From positions 186,001-250,000 of the forward strand of contig CBDDBU010000024.1 of NCBI GenBank assembly GCA_965226045.1: 64,000 nucleotides of DNA, in the 5' to 3' direction. The position numbers and the translations under genes are program-made. This DNA comes from CBDDBU01 sp965226045. Its GTDB lineage: Bacteria; Pseudomonadota; Alphaproteobacteria; VGEJ01. The notes under the pieces were generated by a model. The model worked only from the letters and a program-made list of their open reading frames with translations. It made no database searches and was not told the origin of the DNA. Positions 8,843 to 17,018 of the stretch are shown here, piece by piece (position 1 is the first letter of the stretch; each line of letters opens with the position of its first letter).

Positions 8843-9619
8843 ATGGTCGCCCCGCCGCTCGTCGAGATGCGCAACATCTATAAGAGCTTCGGCGGGACCC
8901 ACGCCGTCGAAGACGTTTCGGTAGCGGTCGCGCCGGGTGAAGTGCTCGGCATCGTCGGCCACAACGGAGCGGGCAAGTCGACGCTGATCAAGATTCTGGC
9001 CGGCGCCTACCGCATGGACAGTGGGGACATCTATGTCGCGGGCGGAAAGGCGTCGATCAACACCCCGCGTGACGCCAGGAACCTCGGCATCGAGACTCTA
9101 TATCAGGACTTGGCGTTGGCGGATCACCTCGACGCCGTGGCAAACCTGTTCTTGGGCCGCGAGATCATGACCCGCTGGGGTACGCTCGCCAACGATGCCA
9201 TGGAACGGGCCGCCCGCGAGGTGATCGCCCGCATCAACCCGAACTTCGTCAACCTCAGGGAACCGGTCCTCAGGCTGTCGGGCGGTCAGCGCCAGTCGAT
9301 CGCCATCGCGCGCGCTCTCTACTTCAATGCCAAGGTTCTGATCATGGATGAGCCGACTGCGGCGCTTGGCCATCGTGAATCGGCGGTGTTCAAGGAACTC
9401 GTCCTTCGGCTCAAGTCCGAAGGCATCGGCATGTTCATGATCAGCCATGACATCCACGACGTGTTCGACCTGTCCGACCGGATCACGGTGATGACCAACG
9501 GTCAGCAGGTCGGAACTCGCCGCACTGACGAGGTGACCAAGGACCAGGTGCTGGGCATGATTATCCTCGGCAATCAGCCCGAGGAGGAAACCGCCGAGGA
9601 CATCGCCAAGTTGCACTGA
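8843..9619 (+). CDS. Sugar ABC transporter ATP-binding protein
   Basis: Single-domain ATPase of 258 residues (from the ATG at 8843), like FrcA rather than the double-domain RbsA. Walker A is GHNGAGKST near residue 40, the signature is LSGGQRQSIAIARA, and Walker B is VLIMDEPTAALG. It is transcribed away from its likely permease and binding-protein partners. An upstream in-frame start at 8771 would add residues with no conserved features. Confidence 0.88.
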   Translation: MVAPPLVEMRNIYKSFGGTHAVEDVSVAVAPGEVLGIVGHNGAGKSTLIKILAGAYRMDSGDIYVAGGKASINTPRDARNLGIETLYQDLALADHLDAVANLFLGREIMTRWGTLANDAMERAAREVIARINPNFVNLREPVLRLSGGQRQSIAIARALYFNAKVLIMDEPTAALGHRESAVFKELVLRLKSEGIGMFMISHDIHDVFDLSDRITVMTNGQQVGTRRTDEVTKDQVLGMIILGNQPEEETAEDIAKLH

Positions 9620-9690
9620 CTCTCGGTGGGACCTCGGACCGCCGCCAGGGTGTTGCGCCCTGCGCGCGGCTGTCTCTATAGTCACCCACA

Positions 9691-9778
9691 CACTCGGGGG
9701 AGCCGACCCGGCTGAGAGGTTCCGCTTGCGGAACGACCCCTCGAACCTGATCCGGATGGGACCGGCGGAGGGAGAGTG
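9691..9778 (+). promoter_or_regulatory. TPP riboswitch (THI box)
   Basis: The conserved core is complete: GGGGGAGCC, then CTGAGAGG (9712-9719), ACCCCTCGAACCTGATC, GGATGGGACCGGCGGAGGGA. The closing stem P1 can be read as CACTC (9691-9695) with GAGTG (9774-9778). It precedes an ABC transporter for a thiamine precursor, as expected. The putative GTG start at 9776 lies inside the 3' strand of P1, and the AGGGAG just before it could act as ribosome-binding site, so control of translation initiation by the aptamer fold is likely. Confidence 0.93.
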
Positions 9779-10597
9779 CTTCTGAAAAGCTCCGCGCCAC
9801 CAGGTGGCCGCGTCGCGGCGTCCGCGAGCGAGAGCGACGCCGTGGCCGTACGTGGCGTCCGCGTCAGTCATGGCGGGGCGCCGCTGTTGGATGGTCTCGA
9901 CGTCGTATTTCCGGCCCACCGGACCACCTGCATCCTCGGCGCGAGCGGGGTCGGCAAATCGACCCTGCTGCGCCTCATTGCTGGATTGCCGCCGGACCCG
10001 GAACGGGGCTTGGCCCGCGACGGCGCTGGGCGGTCGCTCGAGGGTCGCCTGGCCTATATGGCCCAGGACGACCTCCTGTTGCCGTGGGCCAGCGTCGCGA
10101 GCAACGTAATCCTGGGCAGCCGTTTGCGTGGCGAGCCGATCGACAGTTCCCGCGCCGCGGCGCTGATCGAGGCGGTTGGACTTACCGCTTATGCCGATGC
10201 GCTGCCCCATACCCTTTCGGGCGGAATGCGGCAGCGTGCCGCGCTCGCGCGAACGTTGATGGAGGAGCGTCCCATCGTTTTGATGGACGAGCCGTTCTCT
10301 GCGCTCGATGCGCTGACGCGCCACCAGCTGCAAGACCTCGTCGCCGAGCTTTTCCGCGGCCGAACCATCATTTTGGTGACGCACGATCCGATCGAGGCGC
10401 TGCGTCTCGGCCATGCGGTGCATATAATGGCAAACCAGCCGGCCCAGTTGGACGAACCGCTGATCGTGGGCGGCGAACCGACCCGCGATCCGACCAGCCC
10501 GGAGATCGTCGCCCTGCAGCGCGAGCTGATGGCCAAGCTCGGCGTCGGTCGGTCGGCACGAATGCCGTACGCGCCGCGCCTGGCGGCACACGGCTAG
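9776..10597 (+). CDS. thiZ: Thiamine-precursor ABC transporter ATP-binding protein
   Basis: ATPase of the nitrate/taurine/HMP-type ABC family, 273 residues from a GTG at 9776. Walker A is GASGVGKST (residues 55-63), the signature is LSGGMRQRAALART and Walker B is IVLMDEPFSALD. The TPP riboswitch immediately upstream points to uptake of a thiamine pyrimidine precursor. The start is uncertain: 9776 lies in the riboswitch, and a GTG at 9842 is an alternative that removes a poorly conserved N-terminus. Confidence 0.85.
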   Translation: MLLKSSAPPGGRVAASASESDAVAVRGVRVSHGGAPLLDGLDVVFPAHRTTCILGASGVGKSTLLRLIAGLPPDPERGLARDGAGRSLEGRLAYMAQDDLLLPWASVASNVILGSRLRGEPIDSSRAAALIEAVGLTAYADALPHTLSGGMRQRAALARTLMEERPIVLMDEPFSALDALTRHQLQDLVAELFRGRTIILVTHDPIEALRLGHAVHIMANQPAQLDEPLIVGGEPTRDPTSPEIVALQRELMAKLGVGRSARMPYAPRLAAHG

Positions 10598-10602
10598 CCA
10601 TC

Positions 10603-11400
10603 GTGCGGACCCTTCGCATGGCGATCACGGTGCTCGGGTTGATCGGCCTCTGGCAGTTTGTCGTGATGGTCTCCGAGGCGCCGCCCTATCTGCTGCCAGG
10701 ACCCCTCGCGGTGCTTAGGGCGTGGATCGCATGGCGCGACATCATCCTCGGCCATGCCGGCGTGACCCTGGCGGAAATCGTGATCGGGCTCGTCGCCGGA
10801 ACCACGGTCGGCATCGCCAGCGCGACGATCATCGCGCAGGTTCGCCCAGTGGGACGTTGGTTGTTGCCGGTGTTGGTGATTTCCCAGGCCATCCCAGTGT
10901 TCGCGATCGCCCCGCTGCTGGTGCTGTGGCTGGGGTATGGGATGGCGTCGAAGATCGCGATGGCGGCGCTGATCATTTACTTCCCGGTCACCGCGAGCTT
11001 CCTCGATGGATTGAGGCGCACCGATCCGGGCTGGCTCGATTTGGCGCGGACGATGACCGCGGGCGTCTCGGTCCGCCGCTGGCGCGGCGCCTGGGCTGCG
11101 TTACGTCACGTGCGAATGCCCGCCGCGCTCCCGGCGCTGGGGTCGGGAGTTCGGGTCGCCGCCGCCGTTGCCCCGATCGGCGCGGTGGTTGGGGAATGGG
11201 TCGGCTCGAGCGCCGGGCTCGGATACCTGATGCTGCACGCCAACGCGCGGGTCCAGATCGACGTCATGTTCGCAGCGCTCATCACGCTCGCGGCCATCGC
11301 GGTGGCCCTCTACTTCGCCGTCGACTGGATAATGCGCCGTCTTCTGCCTTGGCAATCCGACACCCTGCCGGGCGATGAACTCAAGGGGGTCGCGCGATAG
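10603..11400 (+). CDS. thiX: Thiamine-precursor ABC transporter permease
   Basis: Inner-membrane permease, about 265 residues from the GTG at 10603 (an ATG at 10618 is an alternative). It has about six hydrophobic segments and the BPD-transport loop with GVRVAAAVAPIGAVVGEW near residue 180. It begins five bases after the ATPase gene and ends five bases before the binding-protein gene, so the three are one riboswitch-controlled operon. Confidence 0.85.
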   Translation: MRTLRMAITVLGLIGLWQFVVMVSEAPPYLLPGPLAVLRAWIAWRDIILGHAGVTLAEIVIGLVAGTTVGIASATIIAQVRPVGRWLLPVLVISQAIPVFAIAPLLVLWLGYGMASKIAMAALIIYFPVTASFLDGLRRTDPGWLDLARTMTAGVSVRRWRGAWAALRHVRMPAALPALGSGVRVAAAVAPIGAVVGEWVGSSAGLGYLMLHANARVQIDVMFAALITLAAIAVALYFAVDWIMRRLLPWQSDTLPGDELKGVAR

Positions 11401-11405
11401 CACGG

Positions 11406-12380
11406 TTGAAATCAATGAACCAACTACTCAAGACGATCTGGCGCGGACTGCTGCCCGTGGTCGTTGTGCTGGCCATGACGGTTGGCGGCGACGAGAGTCG
11501 CGCGGCCGATAAGCTGACGCTGTTGCTCGACTGGTTCGTCAATCCCGACCACGCGCCGCTGTTCGTCGCCGCCGAGCGCGGCTATTTCGCCGACGCCGGC
11601 CTTGAGGTCGAGATGATCGCGCCCGCCAACCCTAACGATCCGCCCAAGCTGGTCGCCGCCGGCAAGGCCGACCTCGCGGTGTCCTATCAGCCGCAGCTTC
11701 ATCTGCAGGTCGCCCAGGGACTGCCGCTGCGGCGCATCGCCACGCTGATCGCGACGCCGCTGAACAGCCTGGTTGTTCTCGCCGACGGACCTGTCAAGTC
11801 GATCGCCGACCTCAAGGGGCGCAAGATCGGCTTTTCCGTGGGCGGTTTCGAGGACGCGCTTCTCAAGGCGGTGCTCGCGCGCCATGACCTCACCCTCGAC
11901 GACGTGACGCTGGTCAACGTCAATTTCTCGCTGTTGCCGTCCCTCCTCAGCGGTCAGGTCGACGCGGTGATCGGCGCCTACCGTAATTTCGAGCTCAACC
12001 AGCTCGACTTGTTAGGACGTCCGGGGCGCGCGTTCTATCTTGAGGAGGAGGGGGTTCCGGCGTACGACGAGCTGATCGTCGTGGCCCACGCCGCGCGGCT
12101 CGACGATCCGCGATTGGCGCGCTTTCTCGATGCGATCGAGCGCGGGGTTCAGTTCCTCGTCAATCACCCGGCGGAGAGTTGGGAGCTGTTCGTGCGCGGC
12201 CGTCAGGAACTCGACGATGAGTTGAACCGGCGCGCCTGGCGCGACACGTTGCCGCGTTTCGCGCTGCGTCCCGGCGCTCTCGACGTCAGGCGCTACCGGC
12301 GCTTCGCCCAGTTCCTCGCGAACCAGGGCCTAATCCCACGGGCGCTGCCGGTCGAGGACTACGCCGTCCAGCTGCCGTGA
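11406..12380 (+). CDS. thiY: Thiamine-precursor ABC transporter substrate-binding protein
   Basis: Periplasmic protein of the NMT1/THI5-like family, 324 residues. The signal peptide is the hydrophobic stretch LLPVVVVLAMTVGG, with likely cleavage after RAA near residue 34. The mature part starts LTLLLDWFVNPDHAPLFVA, the typical start of HMP-binding ThiY proteins, where family members bind formylaminopyrimidine or HMP. Last gene of the TPP-riboswitch operon. Confidence 0.87.
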   Translation: MKSMNQLLKTIWRGLLPVVVVLAMTVGGDESRAADKLTLLLDWFVNPDHAPLFVAAERGYFADAGLEVEMIAPANPNDPPKLVAAGKADLAVSYQPQLHLQVAQGLPLRRIATLIATPLNSLVVLADGPVKSIADLKGRKIGFSVGGFEDALLKAVLARHDLTLDDVTLVNVNFSLLPSLLSGQVDAVIGAYRNFELNQLDLLGRPGRAFYLEEEGVPAYDELIVVAHAARLDDPRLARFLDAIERGVQFLVNHPAESWELFVRGRQELDDELNRRAWRDTLPRFALRPGALDVRRYRRFAQFLANQGLIPRALPVEDYAVQLP

Positions 12381-12529
12381 GACTCGCTCGCCGTCAGCGC
12401 ACCGCGCCCGGCGCGAAGACCTATTCCTCATATCGCGCGAGTTGGCACAGCTCTTGATACATCGCGTGTCAATGACACGTAAAGATGTCCGGATTAGGTA
12501 GCACATTAAATGTCCGCTGCTGTTGTTGG

Positions 12530-12580
12530 GCCTGTGGGGAAGTGGGAAGGCGCGGAGCGGCTTGCCACTTCCCCACAGGC
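12530..12580. terminator. Sixteen-base-pair perfect hairpin in the ISNCY element
   Basis: GCCTGTGGGGAAGTGG (12530-12545) and CCACTTCCCCACAGGC (12565-12580) are exact inverted repeats with a 19-base spacer. They lie just after the transposase stop (12598), inside the element, so the structure probably blocks read-through transcription out of, or into, the transposase gene. Confidence 0.6.
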
Positions 12581-12597
12581 TTGGTCGCCGAGCGGAT

Positions 12598-13770
12598 TTA
12601 GGCGGCCCGTAAGCTTGACTTGTCGGTTTCGAGGTTGCCCTCCTGATCGTAGCGTCCGAGGCATCTGGGGCCGTGGAAGACAGCGAGCGTGCCGTCGGGA
12701 TATTCATGGACGCGGACGCTGGCCTTGACGAAGTGCCGGCGGTGGGACTGTTCGGGGATCTGCAGGAGCAGCCCGTGATAGCGCACGGTGTTGTCGTTCT
12801 GGACCTGACGGGCTTCCTGGATTGAAAGGATGTCGGTGAGCTCGGGCCCGAGGTAGGCGACGAAGGCGGAGCCTGGCTCGGCTGCCGGCACGGCGAATTG
12901 GGCGTTGAAGGCCAGCAGGAAGACCTCGCGGATGTAGCGGTTGGCCGCCTCGATGTCGCTGATCCCGGCCAGTCTGAGCTCTTGCGGCAGACGGTTCTGG
13001 AGCGTGCCGAAGAGCCGCTCGACCCGCCCCCGGGCCTGTGGCGAATAGGAGGGGATGTGCTCGATGCCGAGCTGCGAGAGCGCCCGCCCGACCTGCGTCG
13101 GCCGCTCCTTGTCGACCTTACCGCCGGCCTTCGGCGTCACGAAGTAATGGCTCCCCCGGTCGGTGTAGAAGCTGCAGAACAGACCCTTCGCCTCGATCGT
13201 CTCCTGGAGCCCCCGGAAGCTCGAGTGCGTGCTTTCCTCCTCCACCAGAAAAGCCGAATAGACCTCGCTCGTGGCATCGTCCATGCTCGCCACCAGGTCC
13301 AGCTCTCGGTCCAACGCCGCAAGCCAGCGGAAGGGCGAGGCGTCCTGGAACACCAGCATGCCGGGAAGCGGCCGCCTGGGCCGCCGCCGGCGGTGCACCC
13401 CGCGGCGCTTCGCCGGCTTCACCAGACCCGCCCGCTGAAGCTGAAGCTTGGTCCAGGTGTAGCCGTAGGCGAAGCCATGATCGCACACCAGGTGCTCGTG
13501 AAAGTGCTTCGTCGTGAAGTCCCAATAGCGCGTCCGGTACTGCTCCAGCAGCCACTCAATCTGGTCCACTGGCGCCCGCCGACCAGAGGCTCGGCCGCGG
13601 CGCCGGTCGATCAGGCCCTCCGCCCCCTCAGCCTCGTAACGATCCCGAAGCCGGCGAAAGTGACGTTCGCTCATCCCCAACACCTCCGCCGCCTCCAAAC
13701 AACTCAACCGGCCACTGCCATACCGACCAAGCGCCTCGACAATCCGAGCCACTCTGACCTCCGGTAGCAT
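12598..13770 (-). CDS. ISNCY family transposase
   Basis: Transposase of 390 residues. An N-terminal helix-turn-helix (LSCLEAAEVLGMSERHFRRL, about residues 22-41) is followed by an rve-type integrase catalytic core. The acidic residues probably lie in MLVFQDASPFRW, LDLVASMDDATSEV and ARGRVERLFGTLQ. A C-terminal part with the PDGTLAVFHGPR motif ends the protein. It appears intact. Confidence 0.85.
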   Translation of the reverse strand: MLPEVRVARIVEALGRYGSGRLSCLEAAEVLGMSERHFRRLRDRYEAEGAEGLIDRRRGRASGRRAPVDQIEWLLEQYRTRYWDFTTKHFHEHLVCDHGFAYGYTWTKLQLQRAGLVKPAKRRGVHRRRRPRRPLPGMLVFQDASPFRWLAALDRELDLVASMDDATSEVYSAFLVEEESTHSSFRGLQETIEAKGLFCSFYTDRGSHYFVTPKAGGKVDKERPTQVGRALSQLGIEHIPSYSPQARGRVERLFGTLQNRLPQELRLAGISDIEAANRYIREVFLLAFNAQFAVPAAEPGSAFVAYLGPELTDILSIQEARQVQNDNTVRYHGLLLQIPEQSHRRHFVKASVRVHEYPDGTLAVFHGPRCLGRYDQEGNLETDKSSLRAA

Positions 13771-13865
13771 CCGACCTCCCCGGTTTCAAATCGTTCCAAA
13801 AACCGGACAGATCGTCTGCTACCTAACCCGGACATATCATCTGCTACTGACAACGGCCCCATCGA

Positions 13866-14191
13866 GTGCTTGACAAACATAAGAGCGTCCGGGGAAGCCA
13901 GTACTGCTCAGACGCATACCAGGCGCGCCTCGGTGAACTCGGTTTCCTCGCCTCAATGAGCGGTAAGGGAAATTGCTATGATAACGCCGTCGTCGAGACC
14001 TTCTTCAAAACCATCAAGTCAGAACTGATCTGGAGGACTGTGTTCATGTCAAGAAGCCAAGCTGCTGGGATTCAGCTGAAACTGCCATAGCCCGATACAT
14101 CGATGGGTTCTATAATCCAGTCCGTCGGCACTCGACGCTGGACTTCACAAGCCCCGTCAAATTCGAGGCAGAAGCAATGCAAACGGTGTAG
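13866..14191 (+). pseudogene. IS3 family transposase (OrfB) C-terminal remnant
   Basis: The frame from 13866 encodes SMSGKGNCYDNAVVETFFKT, the conserved IS3 OrfB block holding the catalytic glutamate. The reading then shifts near 14060 and continues in another frame as YIDGFYNPVRRHSTLDFTSP to a TAG at 14189-14191. The 5' two thirds are missing; the ISNCY right end lies 13 bases upstream. The right IS3 end probably lies near 14220, where gene sequence of the hydroxylase resumes. Confidence 0.8.
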
Positions 14192-14222
14192 GGCGCCTCC
14201 ACTTTTCCTGGATGGGTCCACT

Positions 14223-15377
14223 TCGGCGCGCGACCAGTGTGTGCGCGTCAGGTGGGACGACGGCCGGGTGAGCGAGTTCCATTGCCTGAGGCTGCGCGAC
14301 AGCAGTCCTTGCGACGCCTGTCGGCACCCGCACACGCGCAAGTGAACTTTCGATCTGTCGACGGTGCCCGCTGGTCTGGGCGCCGCCTCGGTCGGGCTGG
14401 CGGGATCGGGCGCGCTCGAAGTCACTTGGGCCGGCGACGAGCATCCGAGCCGTTACGACCCCGCCTGGTTGCGGATCAACGACTACTCGGCGAAATCACG
14501 GCGCGGGGATAGCGAGTCGCCAGTTCTCTGGGACGCCGCGCTCGCCGAGGTCCCGAGCGTGTTGCACGATGAGGTGATGGCCAGCGACGCCGGGCTGCTC
14601 GCGTGGCTCGGCATGCTACGCGATCTCGGCATCGCCCTGATGCGCGAGGTGCCGGGCCGGCCGTTGCAAGTGCTCGAAGTCGCTTGCCGCATCACCTATC
14701 CGCAGCCGACCAACTTCGGCACCCACTTCGATGTCGTTGCCACGGCCGCGCCCAACAGCAACGCCTACACCGCACTGCACATCAAGTGCCACACCGACCT
14801 GCCGAACCGGGCCACGCCGCCCGGCTATCAGTTCCTGCACTGCCTGGAGAATCAGGCGAGGGGCGGCGAGTCGCTATTCGTCGATGGCTTCATGATCGTC
14901 GAGACTCTGCGCCGGGCCAACCCCGACGCCTTCGAGCTGCTCGCGCGCCAGCCGCTGCCCTTTCGCTTCCACGATGAGCGTTCGGACATTCGCTTCCGGG
15001 CGCCGGCGATCGAGCTGGACGAGCGAGGCGATGTCGTTCGCGTGCGCTTTAACGTGGGGATTCTTGGTGTGCTCGATCTGCCGGGGGAGACGATGGACGA
15101 GGTCTACTGGGCCTACCACGCTTTGGCGGGTCTCATGCGTGAGCCGCGTTTCGAGCTGCGGCTCCGCCTGGCGCCGGGCGATCTCGTGGGCTTCGACAAT
15201 CATCGCGTGCTGCACGGCCGAATCGCTTTCGACTCCGACAGCGGCCGCCGCCATCTGCAGGGCTGCGATGTCGATCGCGACGACCTGCGCAGCCGCCTGC
15301 GCATGCTGGAGCAGACAGCCCCGGACGGCGCTGTGTCGTACGGGCGCGCTCGCGGCTTCAGGCTGCTTCGCCGATCT
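14223..15377 (+). pseudogene. Gamma-butyrobetaine dioxygenase-like gene, broken
   Basis: Fe(II)/2-oxoglutarate dioxygenase of the TauD/BBOX type. The N-terminal DUF971-like segment VRWDDGRVSEFHCL and CDACRHP is present, but an in-frame TGA at 14343-14345 separates it from the rest, which runs on in the same frame from TFDLSTVP. The catalytic part keeps HTDLP with PPGYQFLHCLEN and the later DNHRVLHGR. The start codon is lost at the IS3 remnant, and no stop occurs at the usual end: the frame runs on into the opposite-strand ABC gene until 15620. A single nonsense change could also be a sequencing error. Confidence 0.8.
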
Positions 15378-17018
15378 TTATCGGTTTGCCAGCACGCCGT
15401 CGAGCCAATCGGGGTCCATTTCCGGCACCGACGACAGCAGCAGCTCGGTGTATTCATGATGCGGCGGGCTGAGGACCTCTGCCTTGGGGCCCTGAACGAC
15501 GATCTTGCCCTGGAGCATGACGACGATCTCGTCGGCTATGGCCTTGACCGTGGCGAGATCGTGCGTGATGAACATGTAGGTGACGTTGAGTTCATCCTGC
15601 AGGCGTTGCAGCAGCTTTAGAATTTCCTCGGCAACCAACTGGTCGAGGGCCGAGGTTACCTCGTCGCACAGGATAAGCTCTGGCTCGGCGGCCAACGCAC
15701 GCGCGATACAGATGCGCTGCTTCTGACCGCCGGATAGCTCGCCCGGGTAGCGGTCGATGAAATCGCCGGGTTCGAGCTCGATCGTCGTCAACAGCTCTCT
15801 CAGCCGCTGCTCGCGCACATCTCCCTTGAGCCCGAGATAGAATTCGAGCGGCCGGCCGATGATCTCGCGAATTCGCTGGCGCGGGTTCAGCGCGGTATCG
15901 GGCATCTGATAGATCATCTGCATCCGCCGCAGCTGTTCGCGGCTGCGCTGGGACAACGCCGGCGGCAGTACCTCATTGCCGTAGAGGACGCGGCCTTCGG
16001 TCGGCGGCAACAGGCCGGTGATGGCGCGGGCGAGCGTGCTCTTGCCGCTGCCCGATTCGCCAACGATCGCCACCGTCCGCGCCTTGTGGATTTCGAGCGT
16101 GATGTCTTGGAGCACCGGGGCCCCGCCAGTGCCGTCGTAACTCGCCGAGACGTGCTCCACCGTCAGCAGTGGTCGTTGATCCTCGGCCTTCTCCGACGCC
16201 TCCTTGCTGAAGCCGCGCACCGCGATCAGCCGGCGTGTGTAGTCTTCCTTGGGGTTGGCGAGGAGCTCGCGACCGTTACCTTCCTCGACCAGGTGGCCAT
16301 GTCGCAGCACCATGATGCGGTCGGCCATTTGCGCCACCACGGCGAGGTCGTGGGTGATGTAGATGGCCGCGGTTCCGAACCGCTTGACGACATCCCTGAT
16401 CGCGGCCAGAACCTCGATCTGGGTGGTCACATCGAGCGCGGTGGTCGGCTCGTCGAAGACGATGAGGTCGGGCCGGCACGACATCGCCATGGCGGTCATC
16501 GCGCGCTGGAGTTGCCCGCCGGAAACCTGGTGTGGGTAGCGAAACCCGATGCTGTCGGGGTCCGGCAGCCGCAGCCGGCGGTACAGTTCGATCGCGTCTT
16601 CCTCCGCTTCCGCCCGCTTCTTGATGCCGTGCTGTACGGGGGTCTCGGTATATTGGTCGATCAGCTTGTGGGCGGGGTTGAAGGCCGCGGCGGCGCTTTG
16701 CGCGACGTAGGCGATGCGCGAGCCGCGCAACCTGCGCTTTTCGTCCTCGGAAGCGCCCCGAAGGTCGATGCCGTCGAACAGAATCGTGCCGCCCGAGATC
16801 CGACAGCCGGGCCGCGCGAAGCCCATGCTGGCGATGCCGATGGTCGATTTGCCAGCGCCGGATTCGCCAATCAGCCCCAGCACCTCGCCGCGCCGCAGCT
16901 CGACATCGACGCCATGGACGATTTCCTGCCATTGATCGTCCGCCTGGCCCTCGATCTTGAGGTCCCGCATCTCAAGCAGGAACTCGTCGCCGCCACCCTT
17001 TTCTGTCTCATCAGTCAT
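15378..17018 (-). CDS. Dipeptide/oligopeptide ABC transporter, fused double ATPase
   Basis: 546 residues with two ABC domains, equivalent to DppD fused to DppF. The first Walker A is GESGAGKST near residue 53 with the signature VSGGQLQRAMTA; the second is GESGSGKST near residue 315 with LSGGQKQRICIARA. Walker B motifs are LIVFDEPTTALD and LILCDEVTSALD. It overlaps the upstream permease gene by eight bases and ends the operon. The last residues overlap the read-through of the converging dioxygenase pseudogene. Confidence 0.92.
   Translation of the reverse strand: MTDETEKGGGDEFLLEMRDLKIEGQADDQWQEIVHGVDVELRRGEVLGLIGESGAGKSTIGIASMGFARPGCRISGGTILFDGIDLRGASEDEKRRLRGSRIAYVAQSAAAAFNPAHKLIDQYTETPVQHGIKKRAEAEEDAIELYRRLRLPDPDSIGFRYPHQVSGGQLQRAMTAMAMSCRPDLIVFDEPTTALDVTTQIEVLAAIRDVVKRFGTAAIYITHDLAVVAQMADRIMVLRHGHLVEEGNGRELLANPKEDYTRRLIAVRGFSKEASEKAEDQRPLLTVEHVSASYDGTGGAPVLQDITLEIHKARTVAIVGESGSGKSTLARAITGLLPPTEGRVLYGNEVLPPALSQRSREQLRRMQMIYQMPDTALNPRQRIREIIGRPLEFYLGLKGDVREQRLRELLTTIELEPGDFIDRYPGELSGGQKQRICIARALAAEPELILCDEVTSALDQLVAEEILKLLQRLQDELNVTYMFITHDLATVKAIADEIVVMLQGKIVVQGPKAEVLSPPHHEYTELLLSSVPEMDPDWLDGVLANR

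Larger units (their letters stand above)
12467..13852 (-). mobile_element. ISNCY-like insertion sequence
   Basis: Element of about 1.39 kb with matching ends. The left end reads TGTCAATGACACG and the inverted right end TGTCAGTAGCAG; 10-15 bases further in, both share ATGTCCGG(A/G)TTAGGTAGCA and then a second TGTCCG about 13-14 bases later. It contains one transposase gene on the minus strand. No target duplication is evident (ATCGCG against ACGGCC), so the flanks may have been rearranged; the right flank is an IS3 remnant. Confidence 0.8.

Noticed and set aside
9098..10591. 497-codon open frame on the minus strand
   Set aside because: It is antisense to the sugar ATPase and thiZ, covers the TPP riboswitch and has the histidine/arginine-rich composition of a shadow frame in GC-rich DNA.
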